From Azadirachta indica (taxonomy: Eukaryota > Streptophyta > Magnoliopsida > Sapindales > Meliaceae): a DNA stretch of 64,000 nucleotides. Where the stretch lies: NCBI GenBank assembly GCA_022749755.1, contig CM040453.1, forward strand, positions 11,107,368 through 11,171,367. Reading direction: 5' to 3'. Numbering within the stretch: position 1 is the stretch's first letter; every line of letters starts with the position of its first letter. The position numbers and the translations under genes were made by a program. Of this stretch, positions 1-11,464 are shown in pieces. The notes below the pieces were generated by a model. That model searched no databases and was not told where the DNA came from. It saw only the letters and a list, made by a program, of their open reading frames with translations.

Positions 1-311
1 TATTATTCTTCAATAAAACAAGTCAATTTTTAAAAGGTGACAGTAAGAAGTACCACTAAGCATCATTTAGTCCCATGTACATTTCCTTGGTCAGGCTGTG
101 GACCTAACAGCTAATTCAGAAAACACATTATTTTAAATTGCAAAATGAGAGACTTTGTGTGCAAATATATAATCAATTTCATAAATTTATTTTATTATAG
201 TCAAAATGTAAAGTTGACTATTGCATAAGGTAGATGCATTTGAAAGCAGAATTTGGAAAAACCTTTGGATCTCTGCGAGAAATTAGTTAGAGATGGGCTA
301 GTGAAATATAC

Positions 312-1747
312 CTTTCTAAGATGCCCAGATATGCATTGCTTGCACATTGTGTCATCTTCTCAAGCAATGACCTAACTGTATTATCTCCTGCCATTGCTTT
401 AGCCTGGATAAGGTAAAAGTCACGTTAGTAACAAATTAAACACATATTACCAAATAATTAAGATAGCGAAACAAAAAATTATAGGAGTAACAAAAAATGT
501 AATTACCTGGCTCTGCAAAAGGTTCAAAACTGCAGAACCTGTAAAATTATTAGCTGAAGCCTTGTGTATCACAGTGGACAATGCTTGCATGGACCCCATC
601 ATGGGCTACAAACATGGTAGAAAAACCCTTTGAGCAGAAACCCAAGAACTAGAAATGGTCGTATCAATTGAAAACAAATTCAGAAAAACCTGACAGTAAA
701 ACCACAATCCTTGTATGGAAAGTCTTCCAAGCCGAAACTGGTGTTCAAGCTGAGCTACCATTGCCTCATAATCCTAAAACATAGTAACTATTTCATAAAA
801 TGACCAAAATTGGCATATAAAAAAATCCGAGTATTTCGTTTTCAAAACAAAGAAATTACCAGAAGGAAAGATCTAAGTGTGGCAGCAAAGGCATGATTAA
901 CCAAGCCATTCTTAAACTGAGACCTTGACTCAACAAATTGCTCTATTAACACAAAGCTCTCACACAACGGAAATATCCTTTTGGCCATTTCCTACAACAC
1001 AACACAAAGCAATACAAATTATCATTTTCCATAGAACATAACAAATTGTATACTTTTTCACTAATTGTTCATGAAAACGATAACGCAATTGTATAATTTC
1101 CCACTTACCTGGAGAGCCAAATCCATAGACGGATCGACTTGGAAGGACACGGAAAAATCATAATTATCATTTCCATGAGCATTATTCACTTTTCTTTTAA
1201 TTGAAACATATCTTCCTTCGATTCCAACCAAAGCAGATAGCAGATCGTCTATCACAATAAGTTCCTACAATTTTTTTACGCAAAATTTAAGGAAAAAAAT
1301 TAACACACTTACCAAACTAAAGTGAAAATACACAAATAAATAAATAAATAAATAATTGCATAACTACCTGAACTCCAGCATCATAACAACCAATGGCTTT
1401 TTCCGCTCCACTGCTACTGCTTCAACCAAAAAATTGAAATTAAGAAAAATGTATTAAATTAATTTCAGCCTGAAATTAGGAAAAAATTAACTAAATAAAA
1501 AAAATAATGAGAATAATAGAAGAATAAACTAACATAAAGGAATCGGCGAAGCGAGAAGTGGATTTTGTTTCCTGTAAACGTGAAAGAACAAGAAATGGAA
1601 GCGACCAATCAGAATGTGACAAGGCATTGTTATGACGATTTCAGTGAAATCGATTCGGATAGAGATAGAGACCTGGTGGAAGCGGCCGGTGAGGAAAGGA
1701 CGGTCGACATTCCAGCGAGGAGTTGAAGGATACGACGTCGTTTCCAT
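312..1747 (-). CDS. GCP2: Gamma-tubulin complex component 2 (GCP2/SPC97 family), N-terminal part, runs off left edge
   Basis: GCP2 is a core subunit of the gamma-tubulin complex that nucleates microtubules. Eight exons with GT-AG borders join in frame: 1747-1673, 1571-1534, 1419-1368, 1264-1109, 991-860, 773-690, 605-507 and 403-312 (728 nt). The start is the ATG at 1747, followed by the family N-terminus STPRWNVDRPFLTGRFHQ. Later exons carry IDDLLSALVGIEGRY, SFQVDPSMDLALQ, AKRIFPLCESF, QFVESRSQFKNGLVNHAFAA, LEHQFRLGRLSIQGLWFYCQ and AKAMAGDNTVRSLLEKM, which match plant GCP2 in order as I remember that protein. The next expected exon (WVYEG..DDPYGEFF) is absent from 1-311, so about two thirds of the protein lies outside the window, or the gene is truncated. 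No frameshift or stop is seen. Confidence 0.93.
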
Positions 1748-2979
1748 TTCTCACCAGTATTGAACTCGGCTCGGTTCAGTTCAGTGAGCCAGCTTAATTC
1801 ACTTGTTTCTCCCCTTTCTCTCTCCCTCCTAAAATGCCGAAAATCTTTCAAAATTCAGAAATCCGGTGATCTCTTTGTCGGATCGGGTCTAGACCGTTAT
1901 ATAATATGTGGGCGGGGTTTACTTATAACTAGGTCACCCCAATAATATTCTCAATAGCCCCATCTGAGATTTAGTTTCGCAACAAAACCTAATTAATATA
2001 CGATTGAAATTTAAGATATTATTTTATTGAATACATTGGTTAAAACTATCTATACATTGCTGATTATATTAAATGGTTTATAGGAATAAACTTAATAAAT
2101 CAGATCTATTGTAATATGTTTACCAATTATATATTTGGTTATGTTAATCATTAAATTATAAAATTATTTTTAACAAAACATGTTTTTGTATCTTATCGTA
2201 TATTATAAACAATTCATTTTCTTTTAGCGAAGTCATACTAGAAAATATTAAAATCAAAGTTCAAATCCTTTTAAACAATATCCTTGTTAGATTTCTTATT
2301 TCCATAATAATTATACAAAATCTTTGTATCAAAATTATGGGTTTTAGGAAACGTTTAAAAAAAATTAAGTATACATTGAATGGATTTAGAGGTAGGTAAG
2401 TTTAAAGATAGGATATGAAGAATAAAATTATTTTCTTTAAAATATTATTTTGTATTATAGTAATAAGAAATTTTATAGAAACTCTACTTATATAAATTAT
2501 CATTGTACATACTATTTTTTCCTTTTTTTTTATTCCATAAAAATATAAAACACCACACCAGTTTGTACGGATGAGATTATGTAGAAGGTTGTGTATACAT
2601 TCAACAAAACAGATTCCATATACACAAAAATGTATAATTTGCATAAAATATATTGAAAGAGCTATCAAAACAAATGATTATTGGGCTTCTACATAACAAC
2701 GCTGCCATGTAAAGAACACAACAGAATTCCAGTTTCAAAATTTTAAAGTAATAAATCTCTGCTGCATTCTCTAATCTCAATTACATTAACTAAACCTAAT
2801 ATTGCTGGGAAACATGGACATCTTTTTCAGCATAAATCAGTTACTTCTATACCCATTCATGCTTGGTTTTTCGTTTGCAAGAAGCAAAAATACCTGTTGA
2901 TTAGATGATAACGGGAAGTCAAAGCTTTCTTGTCAACTGCGTGACAAATTTTGTAATTAAGCTTCCTCGTGCAATGAAC
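1748..2979. other. Intergenic region between GCP2 and the metallophosphoesterase gene
   Basis: The part next to 1747 should hold the GCP2 promoter and 5' UTR; it is pyrimidine-rich on the plus strand (about 1810-1830). From about 1980 to 2700 the DNA is very AT-rich with no credible coding frame. The 3' UTR of the minus-strand metallophosphoesterase gene should lie just below 2980. I see no RNA gene here. Confidence 0.5.
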
Positions 2980-5900
2980 CTAAACTCTCCCTGTTTTATA
3001 CACGACGTAAAGCAGCAATAGAGGAATTGAGAAACTATATACAGGAAAGTGGATCAACGGGTTCATCTCGTATGCTTTGGTAAGAGCTCGGCAACTCTGT
3101 GAGAAGAAAACATCAGATTGTAAGCGAAATACAATCAAGTAATGTGAAACAAATCCTTGTTTGGTTCTCAGAATGATAATGCAAAGAAAGGTTTTAACAA
3201 CTACCGGTTAAGAACAACTCACCATAAAATGCCTGTAAATAACTGCCAAACAGATCAACAACGTAATTTTTCGTATCCACCGCTCACCCAATTGGGACTT
3301 GGATCTTCTACCGCCTTGGTGGTTGCGAACTTGAGGTCTTTCATTCTTGGGACTGTGATCATCTTCCTTTTTCCCTGAAAGTGATAGAACATACTCCCTA
3401 TAGATCGCTCTTTCGGCAGCTAAAGCAGCACTGATCAAAATAGTAGGTAAAACTGCAAATAAGAGATGAGGAATAACAATAATTATTACATCTGGGGATC
3501 CAAGGTACTCATGTCTTTCACTATTGTCAGATGTTTTCACCACCCAGCCCATGTAAGTCATGTATCCCCGACTACCACCTTCAGTGAAAACTTGTCCAAT
3601 AAACCACGGACATAGGATAAGGTAAAATAAGTATCCCAAAGTACCATACCATACTATGTGCATATTGCAGAGCTCTTGTAGAATCCATGCAACACAATTT
3701 ATGAACCCTCCATTAGCAGCAAAATTCTTAAAAGTGTACTGCCTCTTTGAAAAAATAAAGAGCGCTTTCGGAACAATAAGAATGAAGAAAAAGAAATATA
3801 GGCCAAACCAGAAAATCGGGTAATACAATGCAGCCCATTGGCAACCCATCACATAAAACTCCTTCCATGTCCATGAAACTTTAGCACTAAGGCCGTTCAT
3901 AGAAAATGGCCGTAGTTCACTCAAAGTTAATCTACCCATTATGTCAGTTACTTCTATTTGCAGCCAGAATCTAGTAGGAGATGGGTCTTCAAAGGCTCTG
4001 TAGTTCCATAATGTTGCATAAAGGTCTCCCCTGGAAGAGTTATCTGTAAGCTTTCGCATTAATTCCTCCATAACCAAATTAAGTTCCCCAGATATCGAGT
4101 CATAGACCTTGGCTACAACTGACAAAACTGGGGACACAGAAAATACTAGGGTTCTAATAGTCTCATAAGATTGAGGGACCATATGTTGACATTCATACTT
4201 TTCTTCCAATGAGTATCGTGACATGAAGCGCGAGTCTAGTGGAAATGTGGGCAATACAATAGTTTTCTTGGATCCTGACTTTAACTCAACATCAAGATAT
4301 GAAGCAAGACCTCTATCAATGGCCAAAATCCGCAGGGCTCTACTTTTCCTCCAGTCACCCATCTCCCACTCCCAGAATTCTTCAATGGGTGGAGCTCCAG
4401 ATGAACAATTTTTGGTGCTTTCAGAAGGTGTTTGGTGCATATTTGACTGGAAAAAGTCTTGTGAAGACAGAGAACTATGACCTGATCGATGATACCGTTT
4501 CAAATTCTTACCAAATCTTGTATGGAGATGTCCACATATATAAGCTGACAAGGAATGCTTGAGAAATATATCTTTTAAGCTCCTACCAGAATTTGAGGAT
4601 GCTGAGAATGAAAGTGGGAAATGCCCAAAAGTGATCTTCGTAACGGGTTTTGTTGATATTGAATTCCACTGTGATAGTTCAGAGTTTATTTCAGTTAACA
4701 GTTGGTCAGTTGGATGCCCAAAAAGGTTTGTTGGGCCTCGTAAACCAACAGTCATTGCACTATCAAACCCAACAAATAGATGCCTCTGGTCATCAGTCTG
4801 GACAATGGAGCAAAGTTGTAAGATGAGGAGGAAATGGAGAATTTCTAAATTAAAAGAAAAATAGTAAGAGCATAGAAAGTTTGGCCAAATAATTAACAAC
4901 TCAAGCTAGAAAATTCAGATCCCTAAGTCAGAAACAACTAAAGATGATGACTGACCTGAAGAGTGACACTATTCACATTTTGCTTTCTTCCCAGCTGCCC
5001 ATTAATGCTATACTTTGAAAAGAAATCATAGGAACCCCCAGCAACTGGTACACCAAAATTGTCGTGATTGCCCCTAACATCATAGAAAATGCTCTTGTCA
5101 AGTCCACTCCTTTCGATAACCTCATTCATTACATTTCGATACTCCACCCACTCCTCCTCGTTTTGCTTCATTGTCAGCAAGTCCTTGCTTTTCCCATCTT
5201 TTTACAGAATAATGAAAAAACGTAATTAGAAACATCCAGTAATCCACGCGATAATCAATAGTAATTCAGATCAATATCCAATGGCATATTCACATGTTAA
5301 GACAAGAATGAGAAGAGGGAAAAAGAATCTTTAATAACAAACAAAATAAGCAACCAAAACCTCAACCTTGCAGTACAATAATAGCACATGAAAGATTAAT
5401 AACAAAACTCTGTGAATTATATATTGCCTTAACAATCATATCATATCAAACAGATAACTCAACAATTATGGCTCTCACATGTCAACATGAAAGTCAAACA
5501 AGATCAAAGATCTTCATGCATATGGACTTGAAAATCTGAAAGCAGATGATGCCAAATAGTAGAGAAGTAGAAAGGTACACACTGATAAGGAGCCATATAA
5601 ATAATGCATAATTCAAGCAAAGTAAAGATAGCAAGTTAGAAAATGAACATAAGTAAGCCTTGTCTGGGTAAATGAAATTATACTAATGGTTAAAGAAAAA
5701 GACCAGAAAACCAAAAAGGAAAAGATGATATATAACAAGATGTTTTAACATTTTGACAAAGCTATTCATCAATTATATACAAATGCGTGTGTGACAGAAT
5801 AATGCAGATTATATGCAAGAGAGCCAGGAAACGTTTTAGAGCAAAATGCATATCCATAAAAGTTTATTAAGCATTTAATCCGCTTTAACATATATCTGCT

Positions 5901-7741
5901 TCTTTGTTACAATGAATGTCTGGTTCAACCCCCAAATTGACAACCAAGGGTCCAGTATTTTGGTATCATACAAGCATTGTAACTTGATATTCCGAAAAAC
6001 TGATGAGAGGAATCAAGTTATTAGAAAATCTATCACATTCATTCACTTTATCGTATAAGATGTGATATCATTTTTTATAATAGTGACAATTAATAGGTTC
6101 CGAACATCTATGCTAACCACCAAACGAAGGCTAAACAAATTTTCTACATATATACTCCCGAGAGGAAATGGTAATAAAATTTGTCATTAACAATAAAACT
6201 TGCACATCCATCAATTTAACACAAAATCTTAACGATCAATTGCATTGCCAATGTACCTGAACAATAGCAATTTCCTAGACAATTTTTCATCAAACAATAA
6301 GTATCACTCTAATACTTAAATTTTAAACACAAAACACACTATGAAAAAATTCCTGGACAATTTTTCATCAAACAATAAGTATCACTCTAATACTTAAATT
6401 TTAAACACAAAACACACTATGAAAAAATTCCTGGACAATTTTTCATCAAACAATAAGTATCACTCTAATAATTATATTTTAAACACAAAACATACTGGAA
6501 AAATCGAGATCAATAATTGTGGCCTTCTCTTTTCTTTATCACTCACAAGTGCAACAAATTATATTTTTGCATAAATGCATCCACAAAAGTGAATATGACG
6601 ACTAACAAAGACTCTTAAAGAAGCTATACATTTGTCCTCTAATCCTATATTCACATTGTTATTTCACAAAATTGAATAAAAAATCCCAACTTCAAATTCA
6701 TAAATACCCATCAAAATAAAATCCGGTCACAACAAGGCCATTTTTTTGAGAAAGAAAAAAGGAATTCCTAAGTTGTTTGATCATATTATCACAAAAGCAA
6801 CCCACATAAGTGCATTTAATAAACTCAATCATGAATTTCAAAAATTCCCAACAAACTAAAATCCAAACATTATATACAAACCAGTCATTCAATCCCATTT
6901 TCACAAAAATTAGTTCACAAAACTTCATAAAATGAATTCAAACTCCAAATTCACGAACATGCATCAAGCCAAAATCAGTTAACAAGAAAAACATAAATAA
7001 TTAAAGTACAGAGAAAAATGGGACCAAAAAAGGCCATACATTCCATTTTTGTGAAAATTAATTCGCAAAAGTGCATAAAATTAAAAATTAATGAACACCC
7101 ACCAAGCTAAAATCAGATAGTAACAACGCCATAAATTGAAAAAAAGAACAGACAGAGATGGTGAAGCAAAAAGTATAAATCCCATTTTCACCAAAAAAAA
7201 AAACAATCCAAAAAACTCTGTAAAAGTAAAAATTAATGAACACCCAACAAGCTAAAATTAGCAAGCAAGAAAATATATTTTTTAAAAAAAATTACAGAGA
7301 TTGAAAGAAACCTGTGAGATCACATTTTCGAAAAAATTGATCCCCAAAACTCCATAAAATGAATTCAAATTCCAAATTCATGAACACCCACCAAGCTAAA
7401 ATCAGCTAAAAACAACAATCTTTTTCTTTAAAAAAAAAAAAAGAAAAGAGAAGTCATTGAAGGAAACCTGTGAGATCACCGGTGACGAGGACAAGAGAAG
7501 GATTGATCGTGGAAAGAACTGGACCCATAAGTTTCTTGAAATCCGAAGCTCTTTCAGGATGATGAACACTGAAATGAAGATCAGAGAGTTGCACCACCCA
7601 AACCACATTTTCCGGCCCTTGTTTGACTTGTATTACTCTGCTTCTTCTCTCATTGGGGTTCTGATTTTGCTGTTGCTGGGTAATTGTTCCATGGAGAGTA
7701 GGAATTGTGATGAGAAGCAGCAGGAAAATAGGAATTCTCAT
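2980..7741 (-). CDS. Membrane metallophosphoesterase, TMEM62-like (At3g03305 type)
   Basis: A predicted phosphoesterase anchored in the secretory or endomembrane system; the substrate is unknown. Four exons: 7741-7468, 5197-4956, 4797-3223 and 3096-2980, giving about 735 aa, close to the roughly 740 aa I recall for the Arabidopsis homologue. An upstream in-frame ATG at 7822 would add 27 residues; I prefer 7741 because MRIPIFLLLLITIPTLHG looks like a signal peptide. Metal-site motifs are intact: SDLHFSVH (residues about 53-60), VTGDLTDGK (first intron inside the D codon), RGNHDNFG (about 133-140), GHFPLSF and CGHLHTRFGK. The C-terminal part has several hydrophobic segments (YYPIFWFGLYFFFFILIV; IPHLLFAVLPTILISAALA; FPVYSFSIPLLLLYVV), so it is a multi-pass protein. 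It lies in the same orientation as GCP2. Intron 1 is about 2.3 kb and carries internal tandem repeats. Confidence 0.92.
6273..6506. repeat. Three tandem copies of a 78-bp unit inside intron 1
   Basis: Units begin at 6273, 6351 and 6429 with TCCTRGACAATTTTTCATC, giving an exact 78-bp period. Copies 1 and 2 are almost identical; copy 3 drifts after its first 50 bases. The array lies wholly inside intron 1 of the metallophosphoesterase gene and leaves the exons untouched. Confidence 0.9.
6640..7480. repeat. Degenerate tandem array of about 130-150 bp units reaching the exon 1 donor
   Basis: Units are recognised by ATGAACACCCACCAAGCTAA and related forms near 6960, 7094, 7236 and 7380, with weaker copies at about 6700 and 6840. 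The block CCTGTGAGATCAC (minus strand GTGATCTCACAG then GT), which is the exon 1/intron 1 junction at 7468, is repeated at about 7311-7323. The array therefore duplicates a functional splice donor. Confidence 0.75.
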
Positions 7742-7822
7742 TTGCCTGAACGCTCCCTGAAGTCTTTTCTTTCTGTTGAGGATGCCGGCGTAAGAGCATT
7801 GTGGTTGCAGGTGATTTTGCAT

Positions 7823-9550
7823 TGCATTGTTAAGTGTGGGGTAATTATCAAATTAGTCCCTGTATTTTGTAAATGTAACAAATAAATTCATAATTTTATT
7901 GATTGGGAGACAATGGTGGCATTTTAGATAAACGAATTGAATTTGACTCGATTTATATTAAGAGGAACAAAATGTTCATTAGAAATGCTAAAAAATATTG
8001 CCCTCATTCATTGGGTGGAGGATGATTTTGTTTCCAAGGAAAATTCAGGCCATTCCCCCAATTAGGATTTTATGTGTGTACAAATAATCTATTAGACAAT
8101 TTCACATAAGAGGGCAGTCCCTGTACTTGCTGATAATTGGCTTATTGATAGGCCTATAATCAAAGACATTTTTGTGTTGTAAAAGATGGGTTGCACAAAG
8201 AGCACAAACTTTTCAGAGCACTATGTTTTGGTGAAAAATTAACCAATTAAATAAAAAATTTAGTTTCTTTTTTACCATATGATGAAAAATATATCGTTAT
8301 TATTTTTAAATACATGTGGGGTTAAAAGACTTCTTTGTTAAGAACTTTATAAAAAGGGTGGAAATATATATTTTTTCTATCCATAAAACCACTCTAAACA
8401 TATTCCTTTTATTATACTTTAAAATTTTTTTTTTTAATATTATAAATGGCATGTATCAGTTTACTAATATTATATTAAAAATTTATTAAAAATCGGAGAG
8501 TTTTGATCGAATCAAATATGTCGTTGCTTGAACATTTATACTCAATTTAAGTGATGATTGCCTTCACATAGAGAGGAAAATTAGCCCTCATGAAAAGAAG
8601 TAAATTTAACAGTACTCTAATACGATAGGCTTTACATTTAGTGATTAGTAGATCTTACATATAGTGAGGATCTTACTTAAATTAAAAACAGTACATTTTT
8701 AAGATGCAGTGGTTGAAATCAGGATCTCTCAATGAGAAATTCTAACTCTATCCCAAGTGATTTTGTGTGTACCTTAAGACTTAAAGTGAAAAGACAATTA
8801 ATTTTATATTTTAGTGAAATAACATAAATATTTTTTTTTTATAATCGTCTTTCTATATACATTCAAATAACATTTGAGTTGCATTAAAATGAGTTCACAA
8901 AATAACCATACACGCATGGATTTCCTAACTCCAAATTAAAAAACTGAAATTCAACTGTATCATAACTTTCATAGTCTTCTAAATTAACCTTGGGCTCTTT
9001 GATTAACACCTAAAGTTGCACTCTACTAACCACTATTAATAAAATAAAAGTTTGGTTAATTAAAACTCTTTTATATTAAATTTGAATTTGGTATTGAAAC
9101 AATAATAATTGTTTAATTGATCCTCTATTTCATAGTAATGTAAAAACTAGCTTTAAGTAAAATGTCTTGCTTCTTTAATTACTTATTTTCTACTAAGTAA
9201 CTTAGTGCTCTAATAATTATTTTTAATATATCTACATTTGTAAATAATATTTATAAATAAATATATTCACTTAACGGAAAATTCATTAAATAAACTAAAA
9301 TTACTTATTTAAATAATCAAGTAGTAGAAACAGTTTAAATAAATATTAATTTCATAGAGTCCATCTTGCAACTATATATTCTGTGTTAACTCAAGAGTCT
9401 TAGAATATATAATACAAGTACTCCAATGAACTTCCCCCAATCTCTATTTATGTGTATTATTAGTTTAAGCCCAATTACCTAACAAGCTTAATCACACCAA
9501 AAACCCAACCCAAGCCCAAATGTCATAAGCCCATTATAGCCTGATGCATT
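7823..9550. other. Intergenic AT-rich DNA upstream of the metallophosphoesterase gene
   Basis: The first few hundred bases should contain the promoter of the minus-strand gene; I cannot name a convincing TATA box. The remainder has no long frame, no tRNA-like block and no element ends that I can define. Confidence 0.4.
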
Positions 9551-10860
9551 TTATATTTAATCAAATTACTAATGTCATACGTTAACAAATATTTAAAAGT
9601 TAAAAAATGAGTAATCTTATTTTATATCACTTTGATAGTATAATATTTATTATATATTATAAATAATAAATAATATTTTATATTTATTATTTTTTGTTTA
9701 TATTTTAACTATATGTAAATATATTTTATTTAAATTACAAATTTACAATATAATAATAAATTTATCATTTTAAAATCTTCTCAATTTGTGTTTATATACT
9801 ATAATTTTCGGTTAATGACTAGAACAAAGCTTAAACAACATGAATATGTTCACATTTTTAGTATATTTTGTTTTCATCTAACAATATTTTCAGCAAAAAA
9901 TTATTTATTACCATGTCTGTAACTAGTAACAACAGTTTTGTCCCTATGCTTTAGATAAAAGCAAATCTGGTCATTATTTTATCCATTGTAACATTTTAGT
10001 CCTAAATAGGAATGCATGACATAAAACTGACTTAGTAGAAAAGCAAAATACCTTAGACAACGGGGATGGTAACGAACCGGGGATATTCATCTCATTCTCC
10101 ATTTTTCTTTAGATATGTTTCCCTCGTTTGAGGCTCGTTCCCTGTGCATACCAAAATAGGGATGGATTCGGAATATCTTGAATTTGGAAAAATAATTTTG
10201 GCTTGTGCTTATCTTTATTGGACCTCTTTAATCCTGGTTGTTTGTAATTGATTCTTTATTTTTAGAAAAGTATATTTTATGAAGTTCAAAAAAATTATTT
10301 TAGGTTGATTTAAATTAATAACTTTATAATAGTTTAATAATATTAAATTCAATGTGAATTTTACAAAAATATTAAATTTATTACCTAAATGAAGAGTTAA
10401 AGTATTTAAAAAGATTAGTTGCTATAAATTTTAATTTTTCATTGACACTAAGTACTCTTAATTTTCAATTTTTTTTTTTTATCAAATCTTATAACAGAAA
10501 TCAATTTTTCATTATATTTTTTTTTAGTAATAATAATAATATAATAATAGTATAGTTTTTTTCATACTTAAAATCATCAATTAACATAGTATCAACTTAG
10601 TCTAATAAGCATAAATACTTGATTTTTTTCATAAAATAATTGACAATGATCACCAATTTGAATGATACAATTTATATAAAATATTGTATAATTTATAATA
10701 ATTTTATTATAATAAAATATCAAATTTAATTGATACATTTTTTCAATTTTTATAATTATTTATCAAATAAAATAGATTTATATGTAATTTATCCTGAAAA
10801 ATGTTGTGACCTATGACTTGCGAGTTGTGAGAGATTAAAATGTCATGATTTATAAAATAC
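9550..10860. repeat. Upstream flank of Ank1, paralogous to 24.37-26.1 kb and partly to 61.6-63.1 kb
   Basis: Long stretches recur in the same order before Ank2 and before the third copy: ATTTTCGGTTAATGA (about 9808 and 24616), GATAAAAGCAAATCTGGTCA (about 9954 and 24767), a GGGATGG/GGGGAT block (about 10060-10160 and 25340-25460), a TAA/CAA microsatellite position, and the ATTGACAATRATCA block. This is non-coding DNA duplicated together with the ankyrin genes. Confidence 0.75.
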
Positions 10861-11114
10861 AATAAACGTCGTCAATTGTCTAAAGATTAGGGATATAAAT
10901 GTTATTAACCAAAAACACGGCATTCACGTTTGATATTCTTCAGCTTTGGAATCAGCCCGAAACCCTCGACTCTCCTCTAACTTCTGGAATAATTACAGTA
11001 CTTATTATTCCCTCGTGATATAAACACAATCCTTTTCTTCGTTCTTGTGATTTTATTCTGTATTTTATCTCAAGCCTGTCTTGGGATTGCAGATTGCTTC
11101 GCAGGAGAGCAAAG
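10860..11114 (+). promoter_or_regulatory. Ank1 promoter module and first leader exon (L1)
   Basis: This is one copy of a module that recurs through the window. It contains a conserved GATATTC..CAGCTT block, GGAATAATTACAGTACTTAT, a TATA box at about 11017-11025 (GATATAAAC) and a leader ending GCAGGAGAGCAAAG, followed by a GTACGT donor at 11115. It is placed as the 5' end of Ank1 by position and by its conservation in front of Ank2. Confidence 0.6.
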
Positions 11115-11156
11115 GTACGTACTTTGAATAATTAGACTTATCATTAATTCTCTCAT

Positions 11157-11258
11157 TATATAAACACAATCCTTCTTCCTTCCTGTCATCTTAATTTCTT
11201 CTGCATTTTAGCTCAAGCTTGTGTTTGAGGCTGCAACTTGCTTCCCAGGAGAACAAAG
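11157..11258 (+). promoter_or_regulatory. Second, tandem leader unit of Ank1: TATA box and leader exon L2
   Basis: A second copy of the leader lies about 140 bp downstream of the first: TATATAAAC at 11157-11165, then a TTTTAG acceptor, exon 11212-11258 and a GTACGT donor. Transcripts could start here or splice L1 to L2. Compared with Ank2, an extra T (TGTTTGAGG) is present in this leader. Confidence 0.5.
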
Positions 11259-11464
11259 GTACGTACATGGTTAATGGTTTAGAGTACTTTCATTTTTCTT
11301 CTTTTATTATTAGATTATTTGCTAAATGACTTGTTTTTTAAAGAAAAAAAGTACATTAATAGTTATAATTAGTTTCTTCTTATATGAAAAACCCAAATTA
11401 AAACTCACTTTTTTTTTTACATTCAAAGAACTCGTGTTGCATAAACTTTGTAGGTTTAAATGAG

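Noticed and set aside
3157..4864. Plus-strand open frames opposite the metallophosphoesterase exon 3
   Set aside because: Antisense shadows of a well-supported coding exon.
7457..7885. 142-codon plus-strand frame
   Set aside because: Antisense of exon 1 of the metallophosphoesterase gene, which has the catalytic SDLHF motif and splice sites on the other strand.
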